From Halisarca cf. caerulea (lineage: Eukaryota; Porifera; Demospongiae; Chondrillida; Halisarcidae), in the NCBI GenBank assembly GCA_963170055.1, contig CAUJGJ010000030.1, positions 1,904,337-1,968,336 on the forward strand: a DNA stretch of 64,000 bases. The letters are read 5' to 3'. Shown here in pieces: positions 1 through 11,954 of the stretch. Position 1 is the first letter of the stretch; each line of letters opens with the position of its first letter. A model generated the notes under the pieces. That model was not told where the DNA came from. It did no database searches and saw nothing but the letters and a program-made list of their open reading frames with translations. The position numbers and the translations under genes were made by a program.

Positions 1-981
1 ACTCTATAAGACTTACGTATTCATGATCAAACAGAAGATAACTCTAAGCTTGCTTGTACGTTGGCTAACACAGACAACTTAAAGAAGGAATTCATAACAT
101 TATGTGCAAGTACATATTCGTGCACACATACAGCTAGTGATTCCCAACAGCATCAATAATACAGATGTGGGGTGTGGACCCCCAAATGGACACTTGAATA
201 GTACAGTACAGTACAGTACAGTACAGTACTGCATTAAACAACTGCAAATATATAATGCCATGTACACATGTGTGCGTACACACAACTTCTGAAAACTAAC
301 CAGCTCATGTTGAATGAAAGTTTCGAGTACCGTGATTTCAGCACATCCAGAGTCTACAACCAGGATACACGTACATGCCATTACTACGCACCCTTGCACC
401 ACAGCCTGCCAGTATGAACCACTGCTGCATACACCAACAGACTTACCACACGATCTCTCTCCCCGACATTCAGCTTGGATGCTCCATAGAACTACACAGT
501 TTGCAAATTGTACATAATAATATTATGGTAAATAGTACACACATATTGTGTACTGTTAAACATCAGATAAATGCACAGTATATACAATGTACTGTGTATA
601 CAGCATAATAACTACTGCATACATACACAGGTGTGTGTACCACAATGCTTGGATTAGGGGCTCTTAGAGGGAGTAAAAACAGTAAGGCTAAGCAAAGCAT
701 TCCTCAAGCCTGTTGGGAGAATGGGGTGAACATGCATGCAGTCACAGTCTAAAAGGGAAATAACCCTTACAGAGGGGAATCCACACAAAGTCCCACACAA
801 GAATGTCAAGTATGTACAGTAGACAAAGCACACAGTCACACTCACCGTACAGATGTCAGCTAGGACTGGAGACAGATCTCCAAAGTTGAGCTGAAACATG
901 AATGTCTGCTCCCGCTGTAATAGCAGAACCAGATAACGTATAACACTGTATTACACAATCTACGCACACACACACACACAT

Positions 982-1062
<81 letters not shown>

Positions 1063-1124
1063 TACACACACACACACAAAGACACACAAATACAAGCCAC
1101 AAATGAATGTACACGCACACACAC

Positions 1125-1182
<58 letters not shown>

Positions 1183-4116
1183 GAGACACAAAATATAGTG
1201 CAAAATATAAATTCACTTTTATATAGTTGTATGGTCCAATGGTTCCATTCTGCAACATCGTGCAATGCTGCACATATAAAGATACAAAATGTTTTGTTAA
1301 GTACTACACACATGTATTTGGATATAGCATAACAAGAAATATCTACATATTTACATATGTAGATAGAACATATAAAACACATGCACATATGCAATTGTTG
1401 AGTAAACTATGCAAACATTTGCATACGCAATGTATACACATACTATGCAGTATATATGTATGTACTTCATGCATAGATAGATCCAGACAATTATCCTCTG
1501 GGTTTAATTCATAGATAAGGTACCCTAAATCGAGAAATATTCGCGAACATTAAATTTCACAAATTTCACAAATTGGGGTCAAATCTGGTGGCAGAAAAGT
1601 CCGCCAATAAAAAATTCACGAGTCTCACCATAGATCGTCTATATCTATCCTTTGGAGTGTGTGCAGAAATATTCGCGACCAAAAAATTCCCGAGTGGAGT
1701 CAATTCGTGAAAAATGCGAATATTATTGGTCGTGAAACTTTCTCAATTTAGGGTAAGCTACAAGGACATCCAGTAGGTTTGACAGAACACACCTGCAATT
1801 GTACACACTGTTCAATTTCAAACAATCGTGTTAGGCATGTAATTTGCAACACAACAGGAAGACCTTCTAGTTAGTATCCCACCATATTTGTAGTGTGGCT
1901 ATAGTGCACAATCAGCTCCAAATGTCACAAAAATACCCTACAAAAAACCCTACCTTTTTAACTGTAATTAGAAAATAGGAGCTGCTAATGTGGCCTTTGG
2001 ACCTGCAAGAATTGAAAGCTATAATCACATCCCATCATAAGGGGTACTGCAATTGTTCTTAAGCTACCTTTTGCCAGATTGGTCGCATTCTAGAATCTTC
2101 ACACACTCTCGGAATGGTAGCTGCATGTACACAAGTAGGAATGGTAACTGCATGGACACAGGTAGGAATGGTAGCTGCATGGACACAGGTAGGAATGGTA
2201 GCTGCATGTACACAGGTAGGAATGGTAGCTGCGTGTACACAGGTAGGAATGGTAGCTGCGTGTACACAGGTAGGAATGGTAGCTGCATGGACACAGGTAG
2301 GAATGGTAGCTGTATGGACACAGGTAGGAATGGTAGCTGCATGGACACAGGTAGGAATGGTAGCTGCATGGACACAGGTAGGAATGGTAGCTGCATGGAC
2401 ACAGATAGGAATGGTAGCTGCATGGACACGGATAGGTGTATAATGTGGATAGATAGCATTCACAGACAACACAGTGGTAATCTATTTACAAACATAAACA
2501 CTGTCCAACTGATGAGTATCAGTTTCCTGTATTGCACTAGCAATTATTGGGAACAAAGGTTGATCAATTCCAACACAGTGTACTCTAATTACAGCCCAGG
2601 TTTGGGTGTATTGTAACAAACACAGTCACAATTAACACTGAAAATGAGGAATTTATGATTCAGACCACAAACTCTGCATCCTTTAGAAAGTAAAGGATTC
2701 ACTTTCAGTTGATATACATACATAAATCAGAGTGTTTGAGAGCAGTTTGGAGCTCTCTCGTATAGAATGAATAAACTGCACCTCTAAAGGCAGGTACAGT
2801 AGAACCTCGTTAGTAAGAACACTGCTAATGAGTAATACCTGGCTAGGAAGTACAAGGATATGATACCCCAGCTTATAACCCATAATACTAATCTATATGG
2901 TTAGCAAGTACTACTGATAGTGAGTAGCAATTTGGAAGGTCCCCAGGTGTACTCACTAACGAGGTTTGACTGTATACATGTTGAAGTAGCAAATTTGTGA
3001 CAAGACAAACGGCATAAATGAGAGAGTGGCAGGGACAGGTTCGTTTGTATACTGGTAATGTAACATACAGTCCCAGACTGTCAACAATGGAGTCTAATTA
3101 GTCCTGCTTAAGAGCAGTCCACTCGGCCGCTATGTCTCCAGGAGTGGCTACATTTGGAGCTTGAATCAATACTTTAAATGAAGAGAATGTACCTTCAATA
3201 CAAGGACTGCCCTGTGGTAAATACATATCGAACTATGCATTGCATTCAGCCTCAACCCTTGACCCACACACATGTAACAAGACCTGTTTGTGACACAAAA
3301 CTGATACCTTGACAACGGGAAGGGCATAGTCCAACGGATCGTACACTAGAGAATTCGAACACAGCTTTAATCTTCCTCTTGATTTTCTACAAAGCAACAC
3401 CAAGACGGAGAAGATATGCTTCCAATAGAACGTATCGTGCAGCCATACAGCAGCCACGTTTGTACCCATGCATGTGCTGTACATAAGGTAATTATAATGC
3501 AGTGTGTAATGCAGTGTGTAATGCAGTTACTTCAATTGTTCTGATACAGAACACCACAGTAACTACGTAGAGATAAACAGATGACCCCACCCCCTCTTCC
3601 CCATTCACGAAGTTCTCAGAGTGCAATAAACCCCCCTCTTCATATATCCATTTAGTATGTCACTTCATGTAACCAAACCAGTGAGCCATAAAGATACTTA
3701 TTCGAATGTCGACCTAATCCCAAATGTCCCTTCAGCATACTGGATCCTACGTCCCTGGACTATCAGCACTGCGTTACCTGTCTACGTCAATTTTATCCTC
3801 TTCAGAGACTGGAAAGTAAGTGACACTGTAGTCTTCGAAGTAATATTCGTAAGCTTCCAACAACAGAGGAGAGAACCTGTACGAGGGAATAAGAGAGAAG
3901 AGTACACCACACTGAGGGTCGCAGGTGGGTGCTCAAAAGCAAGAGTATAACGCACGCGATCACCTATGACATAAAAAGTCTGCACATTCGTACACAAAAC
4001 TCTTAAACTCAAGGAAAATTCAATATTCAGAAGCATTTTACGGTAGCTTGCCTTTCTGAGCTGAAAGAGTTGTAGGTCGTTCGAATCCACTTTTTCGAGC
4101 CACTCACGGCAGCCAT
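1..4116 (-). CDS. NSMAF: NSMAF (FAN), BEACH/WD40 protein, 5' exons only; runs off the left edge
   Basis: FAN is the adaptor that couples TNF receptor 1 to neutral sphingomyelinase; the family has an N-terminal GRAM/PH-like region, a BEACH domain and WD40 repeats. Exons read on the minus strand: 4052-4116 (start Met), 3778-3876, 3308-3386, 846-914 and probably 301-353. Exons 1 to 3 join in phase and give SSERFSPLLLEAYEYYFED and then RGRLKLCSNSLVYDP, which match the human stretches KERFSLLLLNLEEYYFE and IRGSLKICSKSVIFEP. Exon 846-914 (EQTFMFQLNFGDLSPVLADI) matches the EYVFELDVPGKVEDVVETL part of the family, and 301-353 (VLKSRYSKLSFN) fits ILQSRLARTSFD. I did not find the exon or exons expected between 3308 and 914. 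The first intron uses a GC donor. Only the N-terminal GRAM-like part lies in the window. Identity is sure; the 301-353 exon is less so. Confidence 0.85.
965..1181 (+). repeat. (CA)n compound microsatellite, NSMAF intron
   Basis: Two long CA blocks split by a short unique link (ACAAATACAAGCCACAAATG). GT on the NSMAF sense strand, about 50 nt upstream of the acceptor of exon 846-914. Confidence 0.95.
1521..1755. mobile_element. 235-bp MITE, TACCCTAAATYGAGAAA ends
   Basis: Starts TACCCTAAATCGAGAAATAT and ends with the inverse TTTCTCAATTTAGGGTA. The interior has repeated TTCGCGA motifs. In an NSMAF intron. Confidence 0.75.
2106..2440 (+). repeat. 27-bp minisatellite, about 12 units
   Basis: Unit GGAATGGTAGCTGCATGGAC plus ACAGGTA, repeated with single-base variants (CATGGA or CGTGTA). 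27 is a multiple of three, which creates long frames on both strands that are artefacts. Confidence 0.95.
2795..2974. mobile_element. 180-bp pogo-like MITE, copy 1
   Basis: Starts TACAGTAGAACCTCGTTAGT and ends ACGAGGTTTGACTGTA. Almost identical to the inverse of 6594-6773. In an NSMAF intron. Confidence 0.85.
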
Positions 4117-4300
4117 TTTCAAATGAGTTACTGCCTTGTACCGGCCCATGCGCGCCAAATTTAAAACGCCTCGTAAGTAGACCCGCGCGCGGTGCAAGTA
4201 AGGATATACGGAGCAAGGCCGTATAGGTATATACAGGAACAAAAAATGCGCATGGTGGGCATGCACGATTTGCAGCAACCTCGCTTGTCTCCGTGTCTAT
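4117..4300 (-). promoter_or_regulatory. Putative NSMAF promoter with E2F-like site
   Basis: Immediately upstream of the NSMAF start the sequence turns CpG-rich, with a GCGCGCGG cluster near 4185-4195. At 4150-4160 the minus strand reads ATTTGGCGCGC, which contains the E2F consensus TTTSSCGC. No TATA box is evident. This is inference from base composition and one motif. Confidence 0.35.
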
Positions 4301-4744
4301 AGATATTGCATGGATTACAATAGAGTATATCGTACATCAATAATACATAACATCCACGTTTGATGGTAATGGTAGTGGGGAATGTACAAAGATAAACAGT
4401 GGAAATGAAAGAAATTCTCTAAATACTAGTGCAAACAGTCGAATGTATGGTTGTATGCAGCCTCCTAGCACTTAGACCATGTATATATATACATATTCTG
4501 CATACAACAGTCCATCACGCCATGCAAGCAAACCACACAGGGGAAATATATAGAGCAAGCAAACAGTTGGCTTGGTTAGGACAAAACTGGCCAGTCCGCC
4601 TGAAGACTTTGTACACGAAAGCCATGCAGTCATTTTCTCGCCAGTTCAGTCCAACAACATAACCAATGCATGGAAGTGCAAAATTAAAATAACTTTATCG
4701 AAGACAAGAATAACTGATATACAGTTGGCTCAAGTGAGACCCTT

Positions 4745-5026
4745 TCACATGGTAACTTCATGCATAGCTTTGGCAACAATGTCCACATTCTTTGTACTCA
4801 GTCCAGCTACAGACATCCTTCCATCCTTGGTCATGTAAATGCTGTACTTGCTTCGGATATCATCGACCTACAGACGTGGGGAAACAAGAAGCTATCACAG
4901 CAGGGAACAATTCTTCAGAACACACAGTTTGACACACACACATGGTTACACTCCACACATACACGCATGCACGCAAGCACGGACACAGGCATGGACACAG
5001 GCATGCACACATGCATCACACACGCA

Positions 5027-5091
<65 letters not shown>

Positions 5092-7524
5092 ACCTGTTCT
5101 GGTGATAGGCCGGTGTAAGCAAACATTCCAATCTGCTTTTGTACATGCGACCAGTTCCTGGATGACCCTACACATGTACATGAGAACAGACAGTGACATT
5201 TACAGGGTACCACATGGAATATTTTCGTAACAAACTATCCAAATAGTGAAAACCTCTCTACAACAGGCAGTTTTAGTGGGTCTGGGTAAATTGCTACACA
5301 GTGAAAAAAACTACAAATAGTGGAAACCTCTACACAACAAACTGTTATTCAATTCCCAAAAGTCAGTCATAGAGAGGTACATACGTACCACTGCATTCAA
5401 AGCAGCAAGTGATTTACACAAACAGACAATTGTACACACACACGCACACGCACACGCACACGCACACACACACACACACACGTTATCATGTGCATACGTA
5501 GCAGTTATCTACATACCTGTCTTCTTGAGTGAGTCCACAAGGGCCTTCCTCATGTCAATGATCCTGTCAGCCATTCCCTTCACCTCCAGCAGCCTGGGGC
5601 CAAACACAAGTACACACACTTGTACCAAGAGCGAGAGTGAACAAATGCAGTGAAGTATCCGATAGTGGACATTCCAGAATAAGGATAGTCTCTCTACAAA
5701 GGACACAGCTGGAGGTCCCCAGGATCCCTGCTGTTTCAATACATGCTGAAACACCCAAAGAGGAAATCCTCCTTACAAAGGACAAACAGGCTGTCCTAAA
5801 ATGCACCATATTTGGAGATGCCACTGTAAATAGGACTACTATCATATGTACGTTTAGCGAAAGAAAAATAAATCAAATGAAAAATGAAAAATATACATAT
5901 CATTGCTGCTAACTCCAATACAAAATGGCATCACTCCCACTATCACCATACATCTCTCATTCACTAACATCCCATGGTAAGCTTCAAAGGCATAGAAAGC
6001 GCATGTACACAGAACATTGTGTTATTGTCAGTACAATACATATAGCTAAAAGACGTGCGTACATTCCACCAAAGTTAAGTCGGAATATACAGTATCACTG
6101 TATGTACGTATGTACTACAGACCATTTCACTGTATGTACATATGTAGTATATGCAACATTGTATGACATGTACGTATGCAGTACATACATTATCACTGTA
6201 TGTACATATGCAGTACATACAGTATGCCTGACATGTACGTACATACTCCAAACCCTCACCATTCAGCGTAGTATTCAGGTGTGGTCAATACCTCCTTTGC
6301 TATCCTAGCACCGTGAATGGGCGGGTTGGAGTAGAGAGGTCGAATGATGATCTTCATCTGCGATTCGATGGCCTTAGCCTCGGCCTCACTGGATGCGACA
6401 ACCGTGGTACAACCAACCCTCTCCCCTGCAAACAAGAAAGGAACAACAACAGTCAATGTATACAGACTTCAGGACAGACAGGTAGACCACATCTGTGATC
6501 ACATCTACTACCAAAGATCGCTACATACATACACAACATGCTACATAAGTGCATAATTGTGAACTGCGCATATAGATAGGCTCCATTTCCTTATACAGTC
6601 AAACCTCGTTAGTGAGTACACCTGGGGACCCTCCAAATTGCTACTCACTATCAGTAGTACTTGCTAACCATATAGACTAGTATTATGGGTTATAAGCTGG
6701 GGTATCATATCCTTGTACTTCCTAACCAGGTATTACTCATTAACAGTGTTCTTACTAACGAGGTTCTACTGTACGTACATACGTACATAACTTGATATGT
6801 ACATAAGGCAGCACTGCTACAACAGTAATGAGCAAAAACCATAAACCAGCATCAAAATGGAAAAAAGTGTACAGAGAATACAGAGTTCATACCATAAAGT
6901 CCCATGTTCTTCGAGTATGATTGAGCTAGGATCATAAGATGGCCGTCTTCTGCAAACTTTCTCACTGGAAATGCGTCATTGTCAACATCACCCGTGGCAA
7001 AACCTTGGTAGGCCATGTCAAAGAACGGAAAATGCTTCTTTGCCTAAATTAGCAATACCAACAATCACAGAAATCCTTATAATAAAATAAATCAGACATA
7101 ATTTGTAATCAATCACAAATAATTTATAATCAGTGCAATTAAACTCAAACAATTTGCGATCAGTGCAATTACACACATATGTAATTTGTGAAAATACAGG
7201 CCAACACTTCCACTCGTGAACAAACACGTGTATGTGAGGTATGTACAGCATCACATCATCCAAGGTGCTCACCTTGAAGAGCTGTGACAGCTCACTCCAC
7301 TGTTCCTTATTGAGATCACAGCCAGTTGGATTGTGGGCGCAAGCATGGAGCAGCACAAGGGAACTGTCAGGTATAGTCTAGAACATGTGGAGGAGAGGAT
7401 AACTGATTCGTATGCGTCACATACCTAAGCATGTACATGCAGTGCAAGACAATCTTACAGTGACATGAAATGATACAAACATGTGCACATATGCATACAA
7501 GCACAAACATATACGCACGCACAT

Positions 7525-7584
<60 letters not shown>

Positions 7585-10532
7585 CACCAACACAAAAGCA
7601 AAAACCTTCAGGTCTTCACACATTGCTCCGAAGTTGGCCAAACACGTGTCAGCATCATAGTAGCGATAAGACCTTACATCAAAGCTATTTTGTCTGCAAA
7701 ACGTAACAGTACCTATTTAATCCCTGTTGGGTGCTACGCAATACATGACAAGTACAGCATACATAACTGTATGTGAAATGACAGTAGCAAGGTTATACAT
7801 ACATACGTACGTACATACATACTTGAATATAGGTGTGTGGTTGGCCCAAGATGGTGCTGGGAGGTAAATGGCCTTCTCAAAAGGATAGAACTTGTGCTAA
7901 AGAAAATAATAATAGCATTGAGCAAAGTGTTAGCAACGAAGAATACACGTATTTTGTATATATATACTGGTAGTCAATTTACATACAGTGACAACAGGTA
8001 CTAGAAGTTGTGAACATTTTTGTACAGAATTGTATGTACAGTAGAATGAGAACTTAGACCAAAGACAGAATCAGGTATGTATACATGAACTTTGACAGTT
8101 GATGGGCAAGTAGATGGACGGATGCATGGATGGATGGACAGGTGGAGCGATTGATGGAGGGATTGAAGGATGGATGGAGCAATTGACGGATGGATGGATA
8201 GAAGGATAGATGGAGCAATTGATGGATGGATGGATAGAAGGATGGATGGATGGATGGATAAATGGATGGAGCAATTGATGGATGGATGGATGGATGGATG
8301 GACGGATGGAGCAATCGATAGATGGATGGATGGATGGATGGACGGATGGAGCAATTGATGGATGGATGGATGGAGCAAATGATAGATTGATGGATGGAGT
8401 AATTGATGGATGGATGGCTTGGATGGACAGATGGAACAATTGATGGATGGATGGATGGAGCAATTGATGGATGGATGGATGGAGCAAATGATAGATGGAT
8501 GGATGGAGTAATTGATGGATGGATGGCTTGGATGGACAGATGGAACAATTGATGGATGGATGGATGGATGGATGGACGGATGGAGCAATCGATAGATGGA
8601 TGGATGGATGGATGGACGGATGGAGCAATTGATGGATGGATGGATGGAGCAAATGATGGATGGGGGAATGCATTGACAAATGGCTATGTGGATAAGCAGG
8701 TGGTCTGGTATATCTAAGAAGCAGAAGACCATCACAGTTCACACTCTCTCCCTCACACTCAATCACTCACTAAAAACATAGCTCCAAGACGAAGGGCTCC
8801 TGTACCAGAAATGGCCTGAGACGCTGCAAACTGAGTAGAATAAAGAGTACGGTACAGAACATCACATCATTGCTTGGCGATGTGTTATGCTAGCAGAACA
8901 ATACATACAGTAGAAGAGTCATGAGTATAGTAAATTAATATCTTACACATTTATTGAATATAATAATTTACAGTACATCTTACTTGTACGTACGTACGTA
9001 CACCATGTAAAATACTCACTGATTGTCAACATCCTTATTGAGCTATCAGGACATTTACGTACTTACACGTTTTTCCTTCACAACTGGGCTGTCCTTTGTG
9101 AGGGCAAACTCCACAGAAGCCTGCACATATTCGGGGACTCCTGTTATCCCTGCGTACTCCTTGTTGAGGTCCTTTGCATCAATCATCCTCTCCACCTTCA
9201 AGTACCACAGATCAGTAAAGAAGGTATGAACAAATACTTTGGACCATAATCGACACAACAAAATGGTGTCTTAAAGCTCAGAATCTTAGAGATAGCTCTC
9301 TTTCCATGACTTAGAGAGTGACTTAAAGAGAGTAACTTAAAGTTTAGTTATCATCAGTCTTTTGAAAGTTTTAAATGTATTTTATCTACAGATTCAATCT
9401 ATGCAGTCTTCTCCAAAGTGTTACACATACGCACACTGAGTACTAACTACATTGTACCACCTGACACTAGGACAATCTTGTTAGAACTAATGAACTTACA
9501 AGTGTGAATTGTGCTCAAGAACATGTGTACAGCTTACATGTATATCTGCTATCACAATCAATGTGCTACATACGTAACTCTGGAGAAAATGCAGTGTGGT
9601 CACCCACACATACACACAGCAGGACAAAGATTACAGATACGTACGTGAGTGTACATACAGTACACCAACCACCTCACCTTCTTCACTGTTGGCAGTACAT
9701 AGGGTTTACCATTGTCGTCCCTGTAAGCACCGGCCACCAGGCTGACCTTGTTGGGATTGGGGTCCTTGTTGAACGCCTCCACCAGACCAAAGATGGGGTC
9801 GGGTGGTCCCATCTCCACCTGACTCCACACACTGGACGCCCTAACAATGAAAAACACACCCTCGTAGCTTCCCAGTTCAAAGATTGCTACTTCTACATTG
9901 CTAAACACACACACATATAGTCAACCATACCAGCTGTGACATATGCTCCGCTGTAAAGTGCCACATGCAAACACGTATATCATAGAGGGTGGTAGTCTCA
10001 CATAGCCCAGACCTATCCACTCCTTTCTTATATGATGACGTCATTTTGTCACAGAAAAGGTTAAAAAACCTTTCCACAACAAAATGATGTCATCGTATAA
10101 AAAAGGAGCAGACAGCATGGTCCGGGTTACACAAGACTAAGAGGGTGGAAGGACCTCACTATGGTTATACTAGCACCACTACACACATGTATTCAACCAC
10201 TCAACCGTACACCCACCCACTCCCTCACCATAGATACTCTACAGAGTATCTATGCCCACCCACATCCATCCCCACCATTCACATACAAATTTGCTATCCA
10301 GCCTATCCACGTAGTAGCGCTCAGAGCTCCCAGTACTGATGGTGTACACAGGGTGACCCACGCTAAAGGACAGTAGCATACGCTGTCCTTTCCCCAGCTA
10401 CAAAAGATGCAGCTAAAGCAGAAATGTGTTCCACAAACGCGTTCTGTACAAAACAAGCACAACATACCTCCAACACTGAAGCCTTGACGCCCTCACCAAA
10501 GGAGACATCGTTCGTCTAACGAGACTGGCCAT
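4745..10532 (-). CDS. GOT2: Mitochondrial aspartate aminotransferase, 12 exons, complete
   Basis: PLP enzyme that interconverts aspartate plus 2-oxoglutarate with oxaloacetate plus glutamate in the mitochondrial matrix (malate-aspartate shuttle). Exons on the minus strand: 10468-10532, 9678-9840, 9067-9195, 8771-8830, 7823-7896, 7606-7693, 7273-7377, 6893-7043, 6260-6425, 5517-5593, 5094-5167, 4745-4867. All phases join, giving 1275 nt and 424 residues, near the 430 of human GOT2. Exon 1 ([16 protein letters not shown]) is an Arg/Ser-rich presequence without acids. Landmarks are [48 protein letters not shown], the cofactor lysine in [11 protein letters not shown], and RPLYSNPP with the substrate-binding Arg region. 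The presequence and the VEMGPPDPI start place it with the mitochondrial, not the cytosolic, isozyme. Several introns hold GT repeats just behind the donor. Confidence 0.96.
5021..5089 (+). repeat. (CA)n beside GOT2 exon 11 donor
   Basis: On the GOT2 sense strand this is GT, beginning about five bases after the donor (CAG/GTTATGTGTGTG). Confidence 0.95.
5431..5481 (+). repeat. (CA)n/CACG behind GOT2 exon 10 donor
   Basis: Sense GT run starting about 36 nt after the donor at 5516. Confidence 0.9.
6594..6773. mobile_element. 180-bp pogo-like MITE, copy 2 (inverted)
   Basis: Exact length match and near-identity to copy 1 in inverse orientation; in the GOT2 intron between exons 6260-6425 and 6893-7043. 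Confidence 0.85.
7519..7583 (+). repeat. (CA)n behind GOT2 exon 6 donor
   Basis: Sense GT run starting about 22 nt after the donor of exon 7606-7693. Confidence 0.95.
8101..8667 (+). repeat. GGAT-based minisatellite
   Basis: Higher-order array of GGAT tetranucleotides punctuated by GGAGCAATTGAT spacers; long Ser/Ile/His/Pro frames on the minus strand are by-products. In the GOT2 intron between exons 4 and 5. Confidence 0.95.
9993..10139. mobile_element. MITE with perfect 9-bp target duplication in GOT2 intron 1
   Basis: The element starts TAGTCTCACATAGCCCAGACC-like and ends with the inverted counterpart GGTCCGGGTTACACAAGACTA-like (about 20-bp imperfect ends). It is flanked on both sides by AGAGGGTGG, a perfect 9-bp direct repeat. 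The interior is a foldback centred near 10065 whose arms each hold a TGACGTCA or TGATGTCA motif. A 9-bp duplication is typical of Mutator-like elements. No coding capacity. Confidence 0.75.
10228..10253. repeat. Short hairpin, arm CATAGATACTCTA
   Basis: A perfect short palindrome built on CATAGATACTCTA and its complement, in GOT2 intron 1. The same arm sequence recurs as a hairpin at 11391-11435 in ENY2 intron 2. Confidence 0.6.
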
Positions 10533-10743
10533 TCTTTCTTCTTGCTCAGTGCCGAAGATCAAATCTGATAAACAGACGCTTTCCACGTGCCAATCACGAA
10601 GCACCGCCCTGTGACGTTGTCGGGGAAGTCCCCTACTAATCAAGCATGAACACAGGGTGAGTGGCTTCTTTTGTCGGTTTACGCGTACAGTCAGTGACCT
10701 ACCAACTTTATTCTGAAAATTTAGCTACTCTGGAGAGACCAGG
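10533..10743. promoter_or_regulatory. Shared GOT2/ENY2 bidirectional promoter region
   Basis: The start codons of GOT2 (minus, 10532) and ENY2 (plus, 10744) are only 211 bp apart and diverge. The gap holds an E-box CACGTG at 10584-10589, overlapped by CCAAT at 10590-10594, and a CRE-like GTGACGTTG near 10611. No TATA box is seen. The shared promoter is inferred from geometry; the motifs are visible in the sequence. Confidence 0.6.
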
Positions 10744-11954
10744 ATGCGCGAGACACAAATGAAAGCACAGATAAACCAGAAATTAGATGAAGCTGGAGAA
10801 AGAGAAAGGTTTGTGTTATTGGAGACTTTTAGTGTGTTACAGTGTATAGTTACTATTAACTTTGGACCGACTTAAATACTCAGACTAAAAGAGCTGTTGA
10901 GGAAAAGGCTGAGAGAATGTGGATGGAGAGAGCAGCTGAGAAACACATGTAAAGGTATGTGAACAGGCTTTTTTGACAAACTTTGTGATTTGGTAGAAAG
11001 AAAGCCATCTGCATCAGTAGGTTTTACCACAGAAGTATTATCTATGATTTTACCATAGACACTGTAAACTATGTAAGTGTTAGCAGTAATGGTAATAGTA
11101 ACAGTTACGTAGTTGGAGAGTGTCTGTGGTTTTACATGTGTTTTACATAGTTGCCGTCCGACTTGACTACAATACAGTGGCCGGGTTCTGGTTTATCCAA
11201 TGACATCTGTTCCCCACAAATATGTCGGATAAACCAGGTGTTGAATAAATCAGGTAGTCTGATACCCAGACCCTCCCGCGTTCGTGAGGGCGGCATAAAA
11301 TGGCGGCACCCGAGTGATGGTCTGGGTTCGAGACTATAAATCAGGTAGAATGTATAAAGTTTAGTGATGGGGATTCACAACGGAGTGTTGTACCATAGAT
11401 ACTCTATACTTCGCAACAAGTATAGAGTATCTATGGTTGTACAAATTGTTGTATAAATGTTGTATAAGTTGTATAAATGAGATGTGACTCTTGTAATTTG
11501 TTGTTCCCTGAAAGCCCATAAAGTAGACTTTGTGTGATGTTGAATCATACGATTGAATGGTTTGGTGGGCAAAGTGTTTTACTAGGATGTGTACCAAAAC
11601 AGAATCGAAATTGACTTACGTATATGACAACTGGGACCGCTTAGCCATAGATAATAGACAAGGCAGGCTACTTCACCAGGTTTCAGGTTTGAGATCAAAT
11701 CAGCTAATTTTAATCATCAATTTGGAATTTCCCTGACTCAGTAATACCCATTTCAGTATAGCCTAATATGTACTCTGTAGCATCCTCTTTGTCTTTCCTA
11801 TTCTTCAGATATTATCCGAGAGAAAGGTCTAGATAAAGTCACAGTGGATTACTTAGTTGCAGAAATCACTCCCAAGGCAAGAGCATCTGTGCCAGAACAA
11901 GTTAAGCGGGAACTTCTTCAAGAAATAAGGGACTTCCTTCAGAGCACGCCTTGA
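10744..11954 (+). CDS. ENY2: ENY2/Sus1, SAGA and TREX-2 subunit, 3 exons, complete
   Basis: ENY2 is a small helical protein of the SAGA deubiquitinase module and of the TREX-2 mRNA-export complex. Exons 10744-10808, 10884-10954 and 11809-11954 join in phase to 282 nt, 93 residues; the human protein is 101. The start [20 protein letters not shown] matches the human start ([21 protein letters not shown]), followed by [14 protein letters not shown] and [17 protein letters not shown], the most conserved part of the family. It is head-to-head with GOT2, and its stop lies 79 bp before the NDUFAF6 start on the same strand. Intron 2 (10955-11808) contains a 9-bp-TSD MITE and a hairpin. Nothing is missing from the family core. 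Confidence 0.96.
11255..11336. mobile_element. MITE of the TAGTCT family with 9-bp duplication, ENY2 intron 2
   Basis: About 82 bp between TAGTCTGATACCCAGACC and its inverted partner ending GAGACTA. The 9-bp TAAATCAGG lies directly before and directly after it. The termini and duplication length match the element at 9993-10139, so the two are one family. Confidence 0.7.
11391..11435. repeat. Hairpin with CATAGATACTCTATACTT arms
   Basis: An almost perfect inverted repeat of about 19 bp with a short loop (CGCAACA region). The outer 13 bp are shared with the hairpin at 10228-10253. Confidence 0.6.

Noticed and set aside
2106..2440. CRISPR-like regular array
   Set aside because: Units are contiguous without distinct spacers, and the setting is a eukaryotic intron.
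2053..2616. 187-codon frame with nine-residue repeats (CMDTGRNGS)
   Set aside because: The 27-bp minisatellite is a multiple of three, so all frames stay open; it is intronic and has no gene-like flanks.
8001..8766. 244- and 231-codon Ser/Ile/His/Pro frames on the minus strand
   Set aside because: They come from the GGAT tetranucleotide array and lie inside a GOT2 intron.
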